The notes: generated by a model not told the origin, from the letters alone. A stretch of 64,000 bases of DNA from Pseudarthrobacter sp. SSS035 (GCF_023273875.1 NZ_CP096882.1:3286001-3350000); one strand, 5' to 3'; positions 54,886 to 63,990 are shown, counted from the stretch's first letter. A program made the numbers and translations.

Positions 54886-56352
54886 TCAGCCGGGCTGGCC
54901 TTCGCCCGCCAGTGATTTCCGGGCCTGACTGAGCGCCCGGTACCAGTAGAACGATTCCTTGGGTGTGCGCTCCAGGGTGTCGAAATCCACGTGCACCAGG
55001 CCGAACCGCTGTGAGTACCCCGCTGCCCATTCAAAGTTGTCCATCAGCGTCCAGACGTAGTAGCCGCGGAGGTCCACGTCGTGGGCGATTCCGCCCGGTG
55101 CCGTCGCCTCCAGCGCGTGCCGCAGGTGGTCCGCGATGTAATTGATCCGCCCCAGGTCCTGGATGGGGCCGCTCACATGGTCGGGCTCCGGGAAGCTGGC
55201 GCCGCTTTCGGTGATGTACAGCGGGGGCAGGTCCCCTTTATAGCGGTCCTTTAGTTCGCGCAGCAGGATGCCAAGGTGCTCCGGTGCTACCGGCCAGCCG
55301 AAACCCGTGGTGCCGTATTCGGGGAACGGCTCCTGATGGAACGGCACCCGCACCATCGCCTCGGCAGGACCGGTGGGGCTTTCGGCCGGACCCCGTCCGG
55401 CCGCCACCTTCGTGGGGTAGTAATAGTTCACGCCGTAGAAGTCCAGGGGCTGGTGGATGGTGCGGAGGTCGGCGTCGGGGATTCTGCCGAACGACCGGAA
55501 CCAGGGCTTGGCGATGAGCGGCGGACGGGGGTATCGGCCCAGGAGGACCGGATCGGCATAGATGCGGTTGAGCATCAGGTCGAAAACCAGCGCGATGTAT
55601 TTGTCCGTGATTTTTCGCGTGGCCGGCCGGACGGGGGAGTGGAGGTTGGTCACTCCGATTCCGCCGCGGACGCCTGCTGCGCGCAGCGCCTGGACGGCCA
55701 TGCCATGGGCAAGCAGCTGATTGTGGACAGCAGGAAAGGCATCAAAGAGTAGGTCCCGTCCGGGGGCATGGACGCCCAGCGCATAGCCGTTGAGGACTAC
55801 CGAGGCTGGTTCGTTGAGGGTTACCCACTGGTCTACGCGATCACCGAAACGCCGGCCGGCCTCGCCTGCGTACTCAGCAAAGCGTTCGGCGGTGGCCCTG
55901 TTCATCCAGCCGCCACGGTGCTCCAAGGGCAGTGGCGTATCCCAGTGGTAGAGGGTGGCCATGGGGGAGATGCCTGCTTCGAGCAGCTGGTCGATCAGGC
56001 GGTCGTAGAAGTCCAGTCCCTGTTTGTTGAACGCGCCGCGGCCGTCCGGCTGGATCCGCGGCCAGGAGATGGAAAAGCGGTAGGAATCCACGCCGAGGTC
56101 CCGCATTAGAGCCACATCTTCGGGCGAGCGGTTGTAGTGGTCGCAGGCCACTGCTGGGGAGTGTCCATCGATGATGGCGCCGGGTTTCTCCGCGAAGGCG
56201 TCCCAGCCGGAGGGACCCCGTCCGTCAGCGGCGAGCGAGCCTTCGATCTGGAAGGCGGCCGCGGCAACACCGAGTGTGAACGAGCTGGGCAGTTGGTCGG
56301 CCAGATCCTGGACGGAAACGTCATTTTCGACGGTCATTCCCCCATCATCCAT
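54886..56352 (-). CDS. GH1 family beta-glucosidase
   Basis: A 488-residue glycoside hydrolase family 1 enzyme. The acid/base Glu181 is in VTLNEPASV and the nucleophile Glu382 in YITESGAS. FTLGVAAAAFQIEG is the usual N-terminus. There is no signal peptide, so it likely cleaves imported beta-glucosides. The start at 56352 or 56337 (MTVEND) cannot be settled; neither has an ideal ribosome site. A possible LacI-type operator and promoter lie at 56453-56487. Confidence 0.92.
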   Translation of the reverse strand: MDDGGMTVENDVSVQDLADQLPSSFTLGVAAAAFQIEGSLAADGRGPSGWDAFAEKPGAIIDGHSPAVACDHYNRSPEDVALMRDLGVDSYRFSISWPRIQPDGRGAFNKQGLDFYDRLIDQLLEAGISPMATLYHWDTPLPLEHRGGWMNRATAERFAEYAGEAGRRFGDRVDQWVTLNEPASVVLNGYALGVHAPGRDLLFDAFPAVHNQLLAHGMAVQALRAAGVRGGIGVTNLHSPVRPATRKITDKYIALVFDLMLNRIYADPVLLGRYPRPPLIAKPWFRSFGRIPDADLRTIHQPLDFYGVNYYYPTKVAAGRGPAESPTGPAEAMVRVPFHQEPFPEYGTTGFGWPVAPEHLGILLRELKDRYKGDLPPLYITESGASFPEPDHVSGPIQDLGRINYIADHLRHALEATAPGGIAHDVDLRGYYVWTLMDNFEWAAGYSQRFGLVHVDFDTLERTPKESFYWYRALSQARKSLAGEGQPG

Positions 56353-56771
56353 TCGGATGTTGCCGAAGGCAATGACCCCAGGTCGCGCAGGGCCCGAATG
56401 CGCACTGGGCCGGACGGGGAGGCGTCAGCCTGCAGATTCGCTTCTGGGCATAATATCCGGCATACTAGATGAGTTGTTCAAGCGCTTCTTCGTGTCCCGA
56501 TCCGGATAATGCCGGGTGTCAGGGTCCAAGTGGAAGCCCAAACATAACCCACTCCCCATGGAACTGCGGATTTGTATGCGTGCTAAGCGCGACACGCCCG
56601 ACCGCGGGGGTCGGTTACGTCGGCAGGTTGAGGAACCCGGATTCATCCGGATTCAGCTTGTGCGGCGGGTGGTAGTTCAGACTTCAAATGCTTCGGCAGC
56701 CACATGCAACACGAAAGTGAACAGAGCAGCCCTCACCGGGAGCAGCACTAACTGAAAGAGAGTCAGGCGAC
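56353..56771. other. Divergent gap before the S10 operon
   Basis: 419 bases between the GH1 gene and rpsJ. Besides the GH1 site above, GATAAT at 56505-56510 is a possible -10 for rpsJ without a good -35. A CCGACC/GGTCGG hairpin near 56600 may belong to an S10 leader. No gene is seen. Confidence 0.4.
56453..56487 (-). promoter_or_regulatory. Possible promoter and LacI-type operator of the GH1 gene
   Basis: Minus strand TTGAAC, 17-base spacer, GGATAT. The palindromic core AAGCGCTT (56480-56487) overlaps the -35, as expected for a LacI-family repressor site. No regulator gene is adjacent. Confidence 0.35.
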
Positions 56772-57080
56772 ATGGCGGGACAAAAAATCCGCATCCGGCT
56801 GAAGTCATATGACCACGAGGTCATTGACGTTTCAGCACGGAAGATCGTTGAGACGGTCACGCGCGCAGGCGCCACGGTAGTTGGCCCCGTGCCGCTGCCG
56901 ACGGAGAAGAACATTTACTGTGTTATCCGCTCTCCGCACAAGTACAAGGACAGCCGCGAGCACTTTGAAATGCGCACGCACAAGCGTCTTATCGACATCA
57001 TCGATCCCACGCCGAAGGCTGTTGATTCGCTTATGCGTCTCGACCTGCCGGCCGACGTGAACATCGAAATCAAGCTGTAG
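56772..57080 (+). CDS. rpsJ: 30S ribosomal protein S10
   Basis: A 102-residue S10 (NusE). KIRIRLKSYDHEVIDVSARKIVE and FEMRTHKRLIDIIDPTPKAVD are complete. It opens the S10 operon; AAAGAGAG precedes the ATG. It also takes part in transcription antitermination. Confidence 0.98.
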   Translation: MAGQKIRIRLKSYDHEVIDVSARKIVETVTRAGATVVGPVPLPTEKNIYCVIRSPHKYKDSREHFEMRTHKRLIDIIDPTPKAVDSLMRLDLPADVNIEIKL

Positions 57081-57097
57081 GGAGGTGCTGAGAGACT

Positions 57098-57748
57098 ATG
57101 ACCGCAACCCGTAACGTAAAGGGCCTGCTGGGCACGAAGCTCGGCATGACCCAGGTCTGGGACGAGAACAACAAGCTCATCCCCGTCACTGTGGTCCAGG
57201 CAGATTCGAACGTCATCACGCAGCTGCGCAACGCAGACACTGATGGCTACGTAGCTGTTCAGATCGGCTACGGCCAGATCGATCCCCGCAAGGTCACCAA
57301 GCCGCTGGCTGGTCACTTTGAAAAGGCAGGCGTCACGCCTCGCCGCCACGTCGTCGAACTGCGCACTGCAGATGCTGACACTTACGAGCTGGGCCAGGAG
57401 CTTTCAGTTGAGCTCTTCGAAGCCGGCCAGAAGATCGACGTTATTGGCACCACCAAGGGTAAGGGCTTCGCCGGTGTTATGAAGCGTCACGGCTTCCACG
57501 GTGCTCCCGCCTCACACGGTGCTCACAAGAACCACCGTAAGCCCGGTTCAATCGGTGGCGCATCCACCCCGAGCCGCGTCTTCAAGGGCATGAAAATGGC
57601 CGGCCGCATGGGCGCCGTTCGTCACACCACGCTGAACCTCACGGTTCACGCAGTTGACGTCGAGAAGTCGCTGCTCCTCATCAAGGGTGCCGTTCCCGGC
57701 GCCCGCGGCCAGGTCGTACTCGTACGCACCGCCGTGAAGGGAGCCTAG
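57098..57748 (+). CDS. rplC: 50S ribosomal protein L3
   Basis: A 216-residue L3, an early 23S rRNA assembly protein. LLGTKLGMTQVWDENNKLIP and GFAGVMKRHGFHG are typical. GGGAGG precedes the ATG, 17 bases after rpsJ. Confidence 0.98.
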   Translation: MTATRNVKGLLGTKLGMTQVWDENNKLIPVTVVQADSNVITQLRNADTDGYVAVQIGYGQIDPRKVTKPLAGHFEKAGVTPRRHVVELRTADADTYELGQELSVELFEAGQKIDVIGTTKGKGFAGVMKRHGFHGAPASHGAHKNHRKPGSIGGASTPSRVFKGMKMAGRMGAVRHTTLNLTVHAVDVEKSLLLIKGAVPGARGQVVLVRTAVKGA

Positions 57749-57752
57749 TTCA

Positions 57753-58376
57753 ATGACTAGCACTGTCAAGGTTGACCTGCCTGCAGAGATCTTCGACGTT
57801 CAGACCAACGTGCCGCTGCTGCACCAGGTCGTCGTAGCCCAGCTCGCTGCTGCTCGCCAGGGTACCCACAAAACCAAGACCCGCGCCGAGGTTTCCGGTG
57901 CAGGTCGCAAGCCGTTCAAGCAGAAGGGCACCGGCCGCGCCCGTCAGGGTTCAATCCGTGCTCCTCACATGACCGGTGGTGGCGTAGTCCACGGTCCCAC
58001 ACCGCGTGACTACAGCCAGCGCACCCCCAAGAAGATGATTGCTGCTGCACTGCGCGGCGCACTCTCTGACCGGGCACGCAACGGACGCATCCACGTTGTT
58101 GCTGAACTGGTGGAGGGCACCAAGCCGTCCGTCAAGAACGCACTGGCAACGCTGCGCGGAGTTTCCGAGCGCAAGAACCTGCTGGTTGTCATCGAGCGCG
58201 CCAACGATGTTGCAGCACTTTCCGTGCGCAACCTCGCCGGTGTTCACGTTCTGTACGCAGACCAGCTGAACACCTACGACGTACTCGTCTCTGACGACGT
58301 TGTCTTCACCAAGGCTGCCTACGAAGCATTCGTTGCTGACCGGGCAGTAGCAAAGAACGAGGAGGATGCCAAGTGA
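57753..58376 (+). CDS. rplD: 50S ribosomal protein L4
   Basis: A 207-residue L4 with the exit-tunnel loop KPFKQKGTGRARQGSIRAPH. In E. coli L4 represses the S10 operon. It starts four bases after rplC and overlaps rplW by four bases. Confidence 0.98.
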   Translation: MTSTVKVDLPAEIFDVQTNVPLLHQVVVAQLAAARQGTHKTKTRAEVSGAGRKPFKQKGTGRARQGSIRAPHMTGGGVVHGPTPRDYSQRTPKKMIAAALRGALSDRARNGRIHVVAELVEGTKPSVKNALATLRGVSERKNLLVVIERANDVAALSVRNLAGVHVLYADQLNTYDVLVSDDVVFTKAAYEAFVADRAVAKNEEDAK

Positions 58377-58678
58377 GTGCAGCCACCATCAAAGACCCGC
58401 GCGACGTCGTGCTTGCACCCGTCGTTTCGGAAAAAAGCTACGGCCTGATCGATGAGGGCAAGTACACCTTCCTGGTGGACCCCCGCTCGAACAAGACCGA
58501 GATCAAGCTGGCCGTGGAGAAGATTTTCTCCGTCAAGGTCGAATCGATCAACACCATCAACCGTGCCGGTAAGCGCAAGCGCACCAAATTCGGATGGGGT
58601 ACCCGCAAGAACACCAAGCGTGCAATTGTGAGCCTCAAAGAAGGCACCATCGACATCTTCGGCGGTCCGCTCTCGTAG
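58373..58678 (+). CDS. rplW: 50S ribosomal protein L23
   Basis: A 101-residue L23, docking site near the tunnel exit. VVSEKSYGLIDEGKYTFLVD and RAGKRKRTKFGWGTRKNTKR are present. The GTG start overlaps the rplD stop (GTGA). Confidence 0.97.
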   Translation: MSAATIKDPRDVVLAPVVSEKSYGLIDEGKYTFLVDPRSNKTEIKLAVEKIFSVKVESINTINRAGKRKRTKFGWGTRKNTKRAIVSLKEGTIDIFGGPLS

Positions 58679-58707
58679 CGGAGACCACTTTAACGAGGAA
58701 ATAAATT

Positions 58708-59547
58708 ATGGGAATCCGTAAATACAAGCCGACTACCCCGGGCCGTCGTGGCTCGAGCGTAGCGGACTTCACCGAAATCACGCGGTCGACGCCGGAAAAG
58801 TCGTTGGTACGTCCGCTGCCCAAAAAGGGCGGCCGTAACAACTCCGGTAAGATCACGACCCGTCACAAGGGTGGTGGCCACAAGCGCCAGTACCGTCTGA
58901 TCGACTTCCGTCGCCACGACAAAGACGGCGTCAACGCCCGCGTTGCCGAAATCGAGTACGATCCGAACCGTACGGCTCGCATCGCCCTCCTGCACTACGT
59001 TGATGGCACCAAGCGTTACATCATCGCCCCGAACAAGCTCTCCCAGGGTGACGTCGTTGAGGCAGGTTCCGGTGCTGACATCAAGCCCGGTAACAACCTG
59101 CCGCTGCTCAACATCCCGGTTGGTACCGTAATCCACGCAGTTGAACTGCGTCCGGGTGGCGGCGCCAAGATGGGCCGCTCCGCCGGCGCATCGATCCAGC
59201 TTGTAGCCAAGGAAGGCCGCTTCGCCCAGCTGCGTCTGCCTTCCGGCGAAATCCGCAACGTTGACGTGCGCTGCCGCGCAACCGTCGGCGAGGTCGGCAA
59301 CGCCGAGCAGTCGAACATCAACTGGGGTAAGGCCGGCCGCATGCGCTGGAAGGGCGTTCGCCCGACCGTCCGTGGTGTCGCGATGAACCCGGTTGACCAC
59401 CCGCACGGTGGTGGCGAGGGTAAGACGTCCGGTGGACGTCACCCCGTCAACCCGAACGGTAAGCGGGAAGGCCGCACCCGGCGTCCCAACAAAGAGAGCG
59501 ACAAGCTTATTGTTCGTCGCCGTCGTACTGGCAAGAACAAGCGATAG
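58708..59547 (+). CDS. rplB: 50S ribosomal protein L2
   Basis: A 279-residue L2 of the peptidyl-transferase centre. The signature GVAMNPVDHPHGGGEG (His of the active region) and the C-terminal RRRTGKNKR are complete. Confidence 0.98.
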   Translation: MGIRKYKPTTPGRRGSSVADFTEITRSTPEKSLVRPLPKKGGRNNSGKITTRHKGGGHKRQYRLIDFRRHDKDGVNARVAEIEYDPNRTARIALLHYVDGTKRYIIAPNKLSQGDVVEAGSGADIKPGNNLPLLNIPVGTVIHAVELRPGGGAKMGRSAGASIQLVAKEGRFAQLRLPSGEIRNVDVRCRATVGEVGNAEQSNINWGKAGRMRWKGVRPTVRGVAMNPVDHPHGGGEGKTSGGRHPVNPNGKREGRTRRPNKESDKLIVRRRRTGKNKR

Positions 59548-59559
59548 GAGCCTGGACAC

Positions 59560-59841
59560 ATGCCACGCAGCCTGAAAAAAGGTCCTTTCGTTGACCAGCA
59601 CCTCTTTGTAAAGGTGGACAGGGAAAACGAAAAGGGCACCAAGAACGTCATCAAGACCTGGTCCCGCCGTTCGATGATCATCCCCAACATGCTTGGGCAC
59701 ACGATCGCCGTACACGACGGACGCAAGCACATTCCGGTGTTTGTCACTGAGTCGATGGTCGGGCACAAGCTCGGCGAATTCGCTCCCACGCGGACATTCC
59801 GCGGCCATGTCAAGGACGACCGTAAGGGCAAGCGCCGCTAG
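59560..59841 (+). CDS. rpsS: 30S ribosomal protein S19
   Basis: A 93-residue S19. PRSLKKGPFVDQHLFVKV and IAVHDGRKHIPVFVTESMVGH are typical. It sits in the 30S head and follows rplB by 12 bases. Confidence 0.98.
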   Translation: MPRSLKKGPFVDQHLFVKVDRENEKGTKNVIKTWSRRSMIIPNMLGHTIAVHDGRKHIPVFVTESMVGHKLGEFAPTRTFRGHVKDDRKGKRR

Positions 59842-59879
59842 GCGCCTGCACTTACGTCAAAGACGAGAGAAGGAAAGCA

Positions 59880-60245
59880 ATGGAAGCCAAGGCAATTGCG
59901 CGTCACATCCGCGTAACGCCTATGAAGGCCCGGCGCGTCGTCAACCTTGTTCGTGGTAAGCAAGCGAATGAGGCTCTGGCAATTCTGAAGTTTGCCCCCC
60001 AGGCAGCTTCGGAGCCGGTATTCAAGGTAGTACAGTCGGCAATCGCAAACGCCCGGTCCCTCGCGGACCGCGACGGTGTTTCGTTTGACGAAAGCGACCT
60101 CATCATCAGCGAAATGTTCGTTGATGAAGGCCCGACCATGAAGCGGTTCCAGCCGCGTGCTCAGGGTCGTGCATTTCAGATCAAGAAGCGCACCAGCCAC
60201 ATCACTGTGGTAGTCGCTACACCTGAGAAAGAGGAGGCTCGCTAA
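59880..60245 (+). CDS. rplV: 50S ribosomal protein L22
   Basis: A 121-residue L22, lining the exit tunnel. ARHIRVTPMKARRVVNLVRGK and the loop KRFQPRAQGRAFQIKKRTSH are wild-type-like. It abuts rpsC with no gap. Confidence 0.98.
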   Translation: MEAKAIARHIRVTPMKARRVVNLVRGKQANEALAILKFAPQAASEPVFKVVQSAIANARSLADRDGVSFDESDLIISEMFVDEGPTMKRFQPRAQGRAFQIKKRTSHITVVVATPEKEEAR

Positions 60246-61088
60246 GTGGGACAGAAAGTTAACCCGCACGGGTTCCGACTCGGCATCACCACCGATCACG
60301 TATCGCACTGGTTCGCTGACAGCACCAAGCCCGGACAGCGGTACAAGGACTTCGTTCGCGAAGACATCCGTATCCGCCAGCTCATGTCAGTCGGCATGGA
60401 GCGCGCCGGTATCGCCAAGGTTGAGATCGAGCGCACCCGTGACCGTGTCCGCGTGGATATCCACACGGCACGTCCCGGTATCGTTATCGGCCGCCGCGGC
60501 GCTGAAGCAGACCGCATCCGCGGCGAGCTTGAGAAGCTGACGGGCAAGCAGGTCCAGCTGAACATACTTGAGGTCAAGAACCCCGAGATGGAAGCACAGC
60601 TTGTTGCCCAGGGCGTTGCTGAGCAGCTGACTTCCCGCGTGGCTTTCCGCCGTGCGATGAAGAAGGCCATGCAGTCCGCCCAGCGTGCAGGTGCCAAGGG
60701 CATCCGTATCGCCTGCTCCGGTCGACTGGGTGGCGCAGAAATGTCCCGCTCGGAGTTCTACCGCGAAGGCCGTGTGCCCCTGCACACCCTCCGCGCGAAC
60801 ATCGACTACGGCTTCTACGAGGCCAAGACCACCTTCGGCCGCATCGGCGTGAAGGTCTGGATCTACAAGGGTGACGTCACCGCCAAGGAACTGGCTCAGC
60901 AGGCAGCTGCTGCTCCGTCCCGTGGCCGCGGTCCCAGCGACCGTCCGGGCCGCCCGGGTGGCGCCGGCGGCGCGGACCGTGGTGACCGCCGCCGTCGTAC
61001 CGACCGTCCGGCAGCAGAGGCAGCTCCGGCTGCCGAGGCTCCGGCAGTTGAGGCTGCACCTGCTGCAGTAGAAGGAGGACAGGCTTAA
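60246..61088 (+). CDS. rpsC: 30S ribosomal protein S3
   Basis: A 280-residue S3. The KH domain has GIVIGRRGAEADRIRGELEK. The last ~65 residues are a Gly/Arg then Ala/Pro/Glu extension, usual in actinobacteria but not in E. coli (233). The start is GTG directly after the rplV stop. Confidence 0.97.
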   Translation: MGQKVNPHGFRLGITTDHVSHWFADSTKPGQRYKDFVREDIRIRQLMSVGMERAGIAKVEIERTRDRVRVDIHTARPGIVIGRRGAEADRIRGELEKLTGKQVQLNILEVKNPEMEAQLVAQGVAEQLTSRVAFRRAMKKAMQSAQRAGAKGIRIACSGRLGGAEMSRSEFYREGRVPLHTLRANIDYGFYEAKTTFGRIGVKVWIYKGDVTAKELAQQAAAAPSRGRGPSDRPGRPGGAGGADRGDRRRRTDRPAAEAAPAAEAPAVEAAPAAVEGGQA

Positions 61089-61505
61089 ATGCTTATCCCA
61101 CGTCGAGTCAAGCACCGTAAGCAGCACCACCCGGGTCGTTCCGGCGCTGCTACGGGCGGCACCAAGGTCTCCTTCGGTGAGTGGGGTATCCAGGCTCTGA
61201 GCCCGGCATACGTCACCAACCGTCAGATCGAGTCTGCCCGTATCGCGATGACCCGCCACATCAAGCGTGGCGGCAAGGTCTGGATCAACATCTATCCGGA
61301 CCGTCCGATCACCAAGAAGCCTGCCGAAACCCGCATGGGTTCCGGTAAGGGTTCACCGGAATGGTGGGTCTCAAACGTCAAGCCGGGCCGGGTTCTCTTT
61401 GAGATCTCCGGCGTCGAGGAATCGGTAGCTCGCGAGGCCCTGCGCCTGGCAATCCACAAGCTCCCGTTGAAGGCACGCATTTTGCGTCGCGAAGGTGGTG
61501 AATAG
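61089..61505 (+). CDS. rplP: 50S ribosomal protein L16
   Basis: A 138-residue L16, near the tRNA A/P sites. RVKHRKQHHPGRSGAATGGT and RMGSGKGSPEWWVSNVKPGR are complete. It starts at the base after the rpsC stop. Confidence 0.98.
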   Translation: MLIPRRVKHRKQHHPGRSGAATGGTKVSFGEWGIQALSPAYVTNRQIESARIAMTRHIKRGGKVWINIYPDRPITKKPAETRMGSGKGSPEWWVSNVKPGRVLFEISGVEESVAREALRLAIHKLPLKARILRREGGE

Positions 61506-61507
61506 AA

Positions 61508-61837
61508 ATGGCAGTAGGATCCAAGGAACTTGCATCCGCACAGCTGGACACGTTCGACAACGAGCGCCTCGTTGAAGAACTCCGGAAGGCTAAGGAAGAG
61601 CTGTTCAACCTGCGTTTCCAGTCCGCCACCGGTCAGCTGGAGAACCACGGTCGTCTGCGCGCGGTAAAGAAGGACATCGCACGCATCTACACCGTTCTCC
61701 GTGAGCGCGAGCTGGGCATTCGTGCCGAGGTTGCCGCACCGGTTGTGGAAGCCAAGGAAGAGAAGAAGTCCAAGAAGGCTGCAACCAAGAAGGCCGAAAC
61801 GGCTGAAACGGTTGAGGCCGAGGAGGATGCCAAGTGA
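61508..61837 (+). CDS. rpmC: 50S ribosomal protein L29
   Basis: A 109-residue L29. The two-helix core (LASAQLDTFDNERLVEELRK; NHGRLRAVKKDIARIYTVLRE) ends at about residue 75. A ~35-residue Lys/Ala/Glu tail follows, longer than the typical 65-75 residues. It overlaps rpsQ by four bases. Confidence 0.95.
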   Translation: MAVGSKELASAQLDTFDNERLVEELRKAKEELFNLRFQSATGQLENHGRLRAVKKDIARIYTVLRERELGIRAEVAAPVVEAKEEKKSKKAATKKAETAETVEAEEDAK

Positions 61838-62142
61838 GTGAAAAGGACGAGAACGTGACGGAAACTGTTTCCGCAGCAGCTACGGCTGGCGAACGCGGTG
61901 ACCGTAAGACGAAGCGTGGCTACGTAGTCTCGGACAAGATGGAAAAGACCATCGTTGTCCAGGTAGAAGACCGCGTAAAGCACGCTTTGTACGGCAAAGT
62001 CATCCGCCGCAACACGAAGATCAAGGCTCACGACGAAGAGAACAGCGCCGGCATCGGCGACCTCGTTCTCCTCGCCGAGACCCGCCCGCTGTCCGCTACC
62101 AAGCGGTGGCGTCTGGTCGAGATCCTCGAAAAGGCCAAGTAA
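61834..62142 (+). CDS. rpsQ: 30S ribosomal protein S17
   Basis: A 102-residue S17 with KTKRGYVVSDKMEKTIVVQV and the OB-fold end (LSATKRWRLVEILEKAK). The GTG start overlaps the rpmC stop. It ends the first part of the cluster; a terminator follows. Confidence 0.97.
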   Translation: MSEKDENVTETVSAAATAGERGDRKTKRGYVVSDKMEKTIVVQVEDRVKHALYGKVIRRNTKIKAHDEENSAGIGDLVLLAETRPLSATKRWRLVEILEKAK

Positions 62143-62173
62143 CACCCCGCAGCCTGCTTGCAGGTACTGCACT

Positions 62174-62209
62174 GGAAACCCCCGTTCCCTTTTGGGAGCG
62201 GGGGTTTTC
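62174..62209 (+). terminator. Terminator after rpsQ
   Basis: GAAACCCCCGTTCCC pairs with GGGAGCGGGGGTTTTC (one wobble), ending in TTTTCC. It splits the S10 and spc gene groups. Confidence 0.85.
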
Positions 62210-62677
62210 CGCATTTCCCGGTGGGTGGGCTCGCTGGGTGTGTCACGCGGAGCAGGTTTTTGGGGGACGGCCGACGGCGGAACGCCGGATTTCCGGGGGA
62301 GTGGCACCGCCGGTGGGCCTACAGCGTGCCGGGCGTGACGCCGTCGTGCGTTGCCGGCTCTGGAGGGCAGCGGTTGTGCTGTGGCTGCCGCCGTGTGATA
62401 TGGGAGATGGCCCCAACTGTGCTAGGATATTGAGTTTGTATGGCGCCCTCTGTGCGCCGTCATCAACCTCGTAAACAATCGTGCCACGGCATAGTGCCCC
62501 CTCGTGTTTCGGACCTGTCCGGATCCGCTTGGGAAGCAAATGTTTTTGGCACGGGCGTTTAGGCCTGGTCTGGCAAAATCCAGGCAGGTCAAGAGACACC
62601 CCGATCAACCGTTCCGCAAGGCTCATTCCGTAGGAAGATTTTCGGTCTGAGAACCGGCGCGACGCAAGGAGTAAATA
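62210..62677. other. Non-coding gap before rplN
   Basis: A gap of over 450 bases without a supportable gene. TGTGCTAGGAT with -10 TAGGAT near 62420-62428 is a likely promoter of the spc group, followed by a GGCGC/GCGCC hairpin and a ~240-base leader ending GCAAGGAG before rplN. The minus-strand frame here runs through rplN and rplX and is not credible. Confidence 0.5.
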
Positions 62678-63046
62678 GTGATTCAGCAGGAGTCGCGACT
62701 CAAGGTCGCCGACAACACGGGTGCTAAGGAAATCCTTACCATTCGCGTTCTCGGTGGATCTGGCCGTCGCTACGCAGGCATTGGCGACGTCATCGTCGCT
62801 ACCGTCAAGGATGCAATTCCGGGCGGCAACGTAAAGAAGGGCGATGTTGTTAAGGCAGTCATCGTCCGTACCAAGAAGGAACGCCGCCGTGCGGATGGTT
62901 CCTATATCAAGTTTGACGAGAACGCAGCTGTGATCCTGAAGGCTGACGGTGACCCCCGCGGTACCCGTATCTTCGGGCCGGTTGGTCGTGAACTTCGTGA
63001 CAAGAAGTTCATGAAGATCGTTTCTCTGGCTCCGGAGGTGCTCTAG
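62678..63046 (+). CDS. rplN: 50S ribosomal protein L14
   Basis: A 122-residue L14 with the signature KVADNTGAKEILTIRVLGG and FGPVGRELRDKKFMKIVSLAPEVL. GTG start with CAAGGAG upstream. It is the first gene of the spc group, with rplX and rplE following. Confidence 0.98.
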   Translation: MIQQESRLKVADNTGAKEILTIRVLGGSGRRYAGIGDVIVATVKDAIPGGNVKKGDVVKAVIVRTKKERRRADGSYIKFDENAAVILKADGDPRGTRIFGPVGRELRDKKFMKIVSLAPEVL

Positions 63047-63049
63047 TCC

Positions 63050-63409
63050 ATGGCTAAGATCAAAAAGGGTGACCTCGTTCAGGTCATCACTGGCGCCAAG
63101 GCTGAGCGCGGCGGCGACAAAGGCAAGCAGGGCAAGGTTCTGCGCGTATTCCCGGAGACCAACCGCGTGTTGGTCGAAGGCATTAACCGCGTAACCAAGC
63201 ACACGAAGGCCGGTCAGTCGCAGCGCGGCACCAAGACTGGTGGCATCGAGGTCGTAGAAGCTTCGGTCCACATCTCCAACGTGGCTCTGGTTGACCCGTC
63301 CACCAAGAAGCCCACCCGCGTTGGTTTCCGCACCGAGACCGTGGAGCGCAATGGCGTGAAGCGCGACGTGCGTGTCCGCGTGGCCAAGAGCTCCGGGAAG
63401 GACATCTAA
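63050..63409 (+). CDS. rplX: 50S ribosomal protein L24
   Basis: A 119-residue L24, an assembly initiator. The KOW motif KIKKGDLVQVITGAKAERGG is followed by GKVLRVFPETNRVLVEGIN. Three bases after rplN; its stop overlaps the rplE start by one base. Confidence 0.98.
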   Translation: MAKIKKGDLVQVITGAKAERGGDKGKQGKVLRVFPETNRVLVEGINRVTKHTKAGQSQRGTKTGGIEVVEASVHISNVALVDPSTKKPTRVGFRTETVERNGVKRDVRVRVAKSSGKDI

Positions 63410-63990
63410 TGACTGAGACTCTCGAGACTCCGGCAGCGAAGATCGTTCCTCGTCTGAAGACCAAGTACGCCGATTCCATCAAGAGCACGCTCGTTGAGGA
63501 ATTCAAGTACAGCAACGTTAACCAGGTTCCCCGCCTGGTGAAGGTCGTTGTGAACATGGGTGTTGGAGATGCCGCTAAGGACTCCAAGCTGATCGACGGC
63601 GCTGTCCGCGATCTGACCCTGATCACCGGCCAGAAGCCGCAGGTAACCAAGGCCCGCAAGTCGATCGCACAGTTCAAGCTGCGCGAAGGCATGCCCATCG
63701 GCGCACACGCAACTCTGCGTGGAGACCGCATGTGGGAATTCCTGGATCGTCTGGTCACGCTGGCTCTGCCCCGTATCCGCGACTTCCGCGGCCTCAGTGG
63801 CAAGCAGTTCGACGGCAACGGCAACTACACCTTCGGTCTGACCGAGCAGGTTATGTTCCACGAAATCGACCAGGATTCCATTGACCGCGTACGCGGCATG
63901 GACATCACGGTTGTAACCACCGCCAAGACCGATGACGAAGGCCGCGCGCTGCTCAAGGCGCTTGGTTTCCCGTTCAAGGCCGAAGACTAA
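63409..63990 (+). CDS. rplE: 50S ribosomal protein L5
   Basis: A 193-residue L5, binding 5S rRNA. VPRLVKVVVNMGVGDAAKDS and LPRIRDFRGLSGKQFDGNGN are complete. The start overlaps the rplX stop (TAATG). The window ends ten bases later. Confidence 0.98.
   Translation: MTETLETPAAKIVPRLKTKYADSIKSTLVEEFKYSNVNQVPRLVKVVVNMGVGDAAKDSKLIDGAVRDLTLITGQKPQVTKARKSIAQFKLREGMPIGAHATLRGDRMWEFLDRLVTLALPRIRDFRGLSGKQFDGNGNYTFGLTEQVMFHEIDQDSIDRVRGMDITVVTTAKTDDEGRALLKALGFPFKAED

Noticed and set aside
62243..63271. A 342-codon minus-strand frame across the rpsQ-rplN gap
   Set aside because: It runs antisense through all of rplN and into rplX, both certain genes, and its part in the gap has no known motif.
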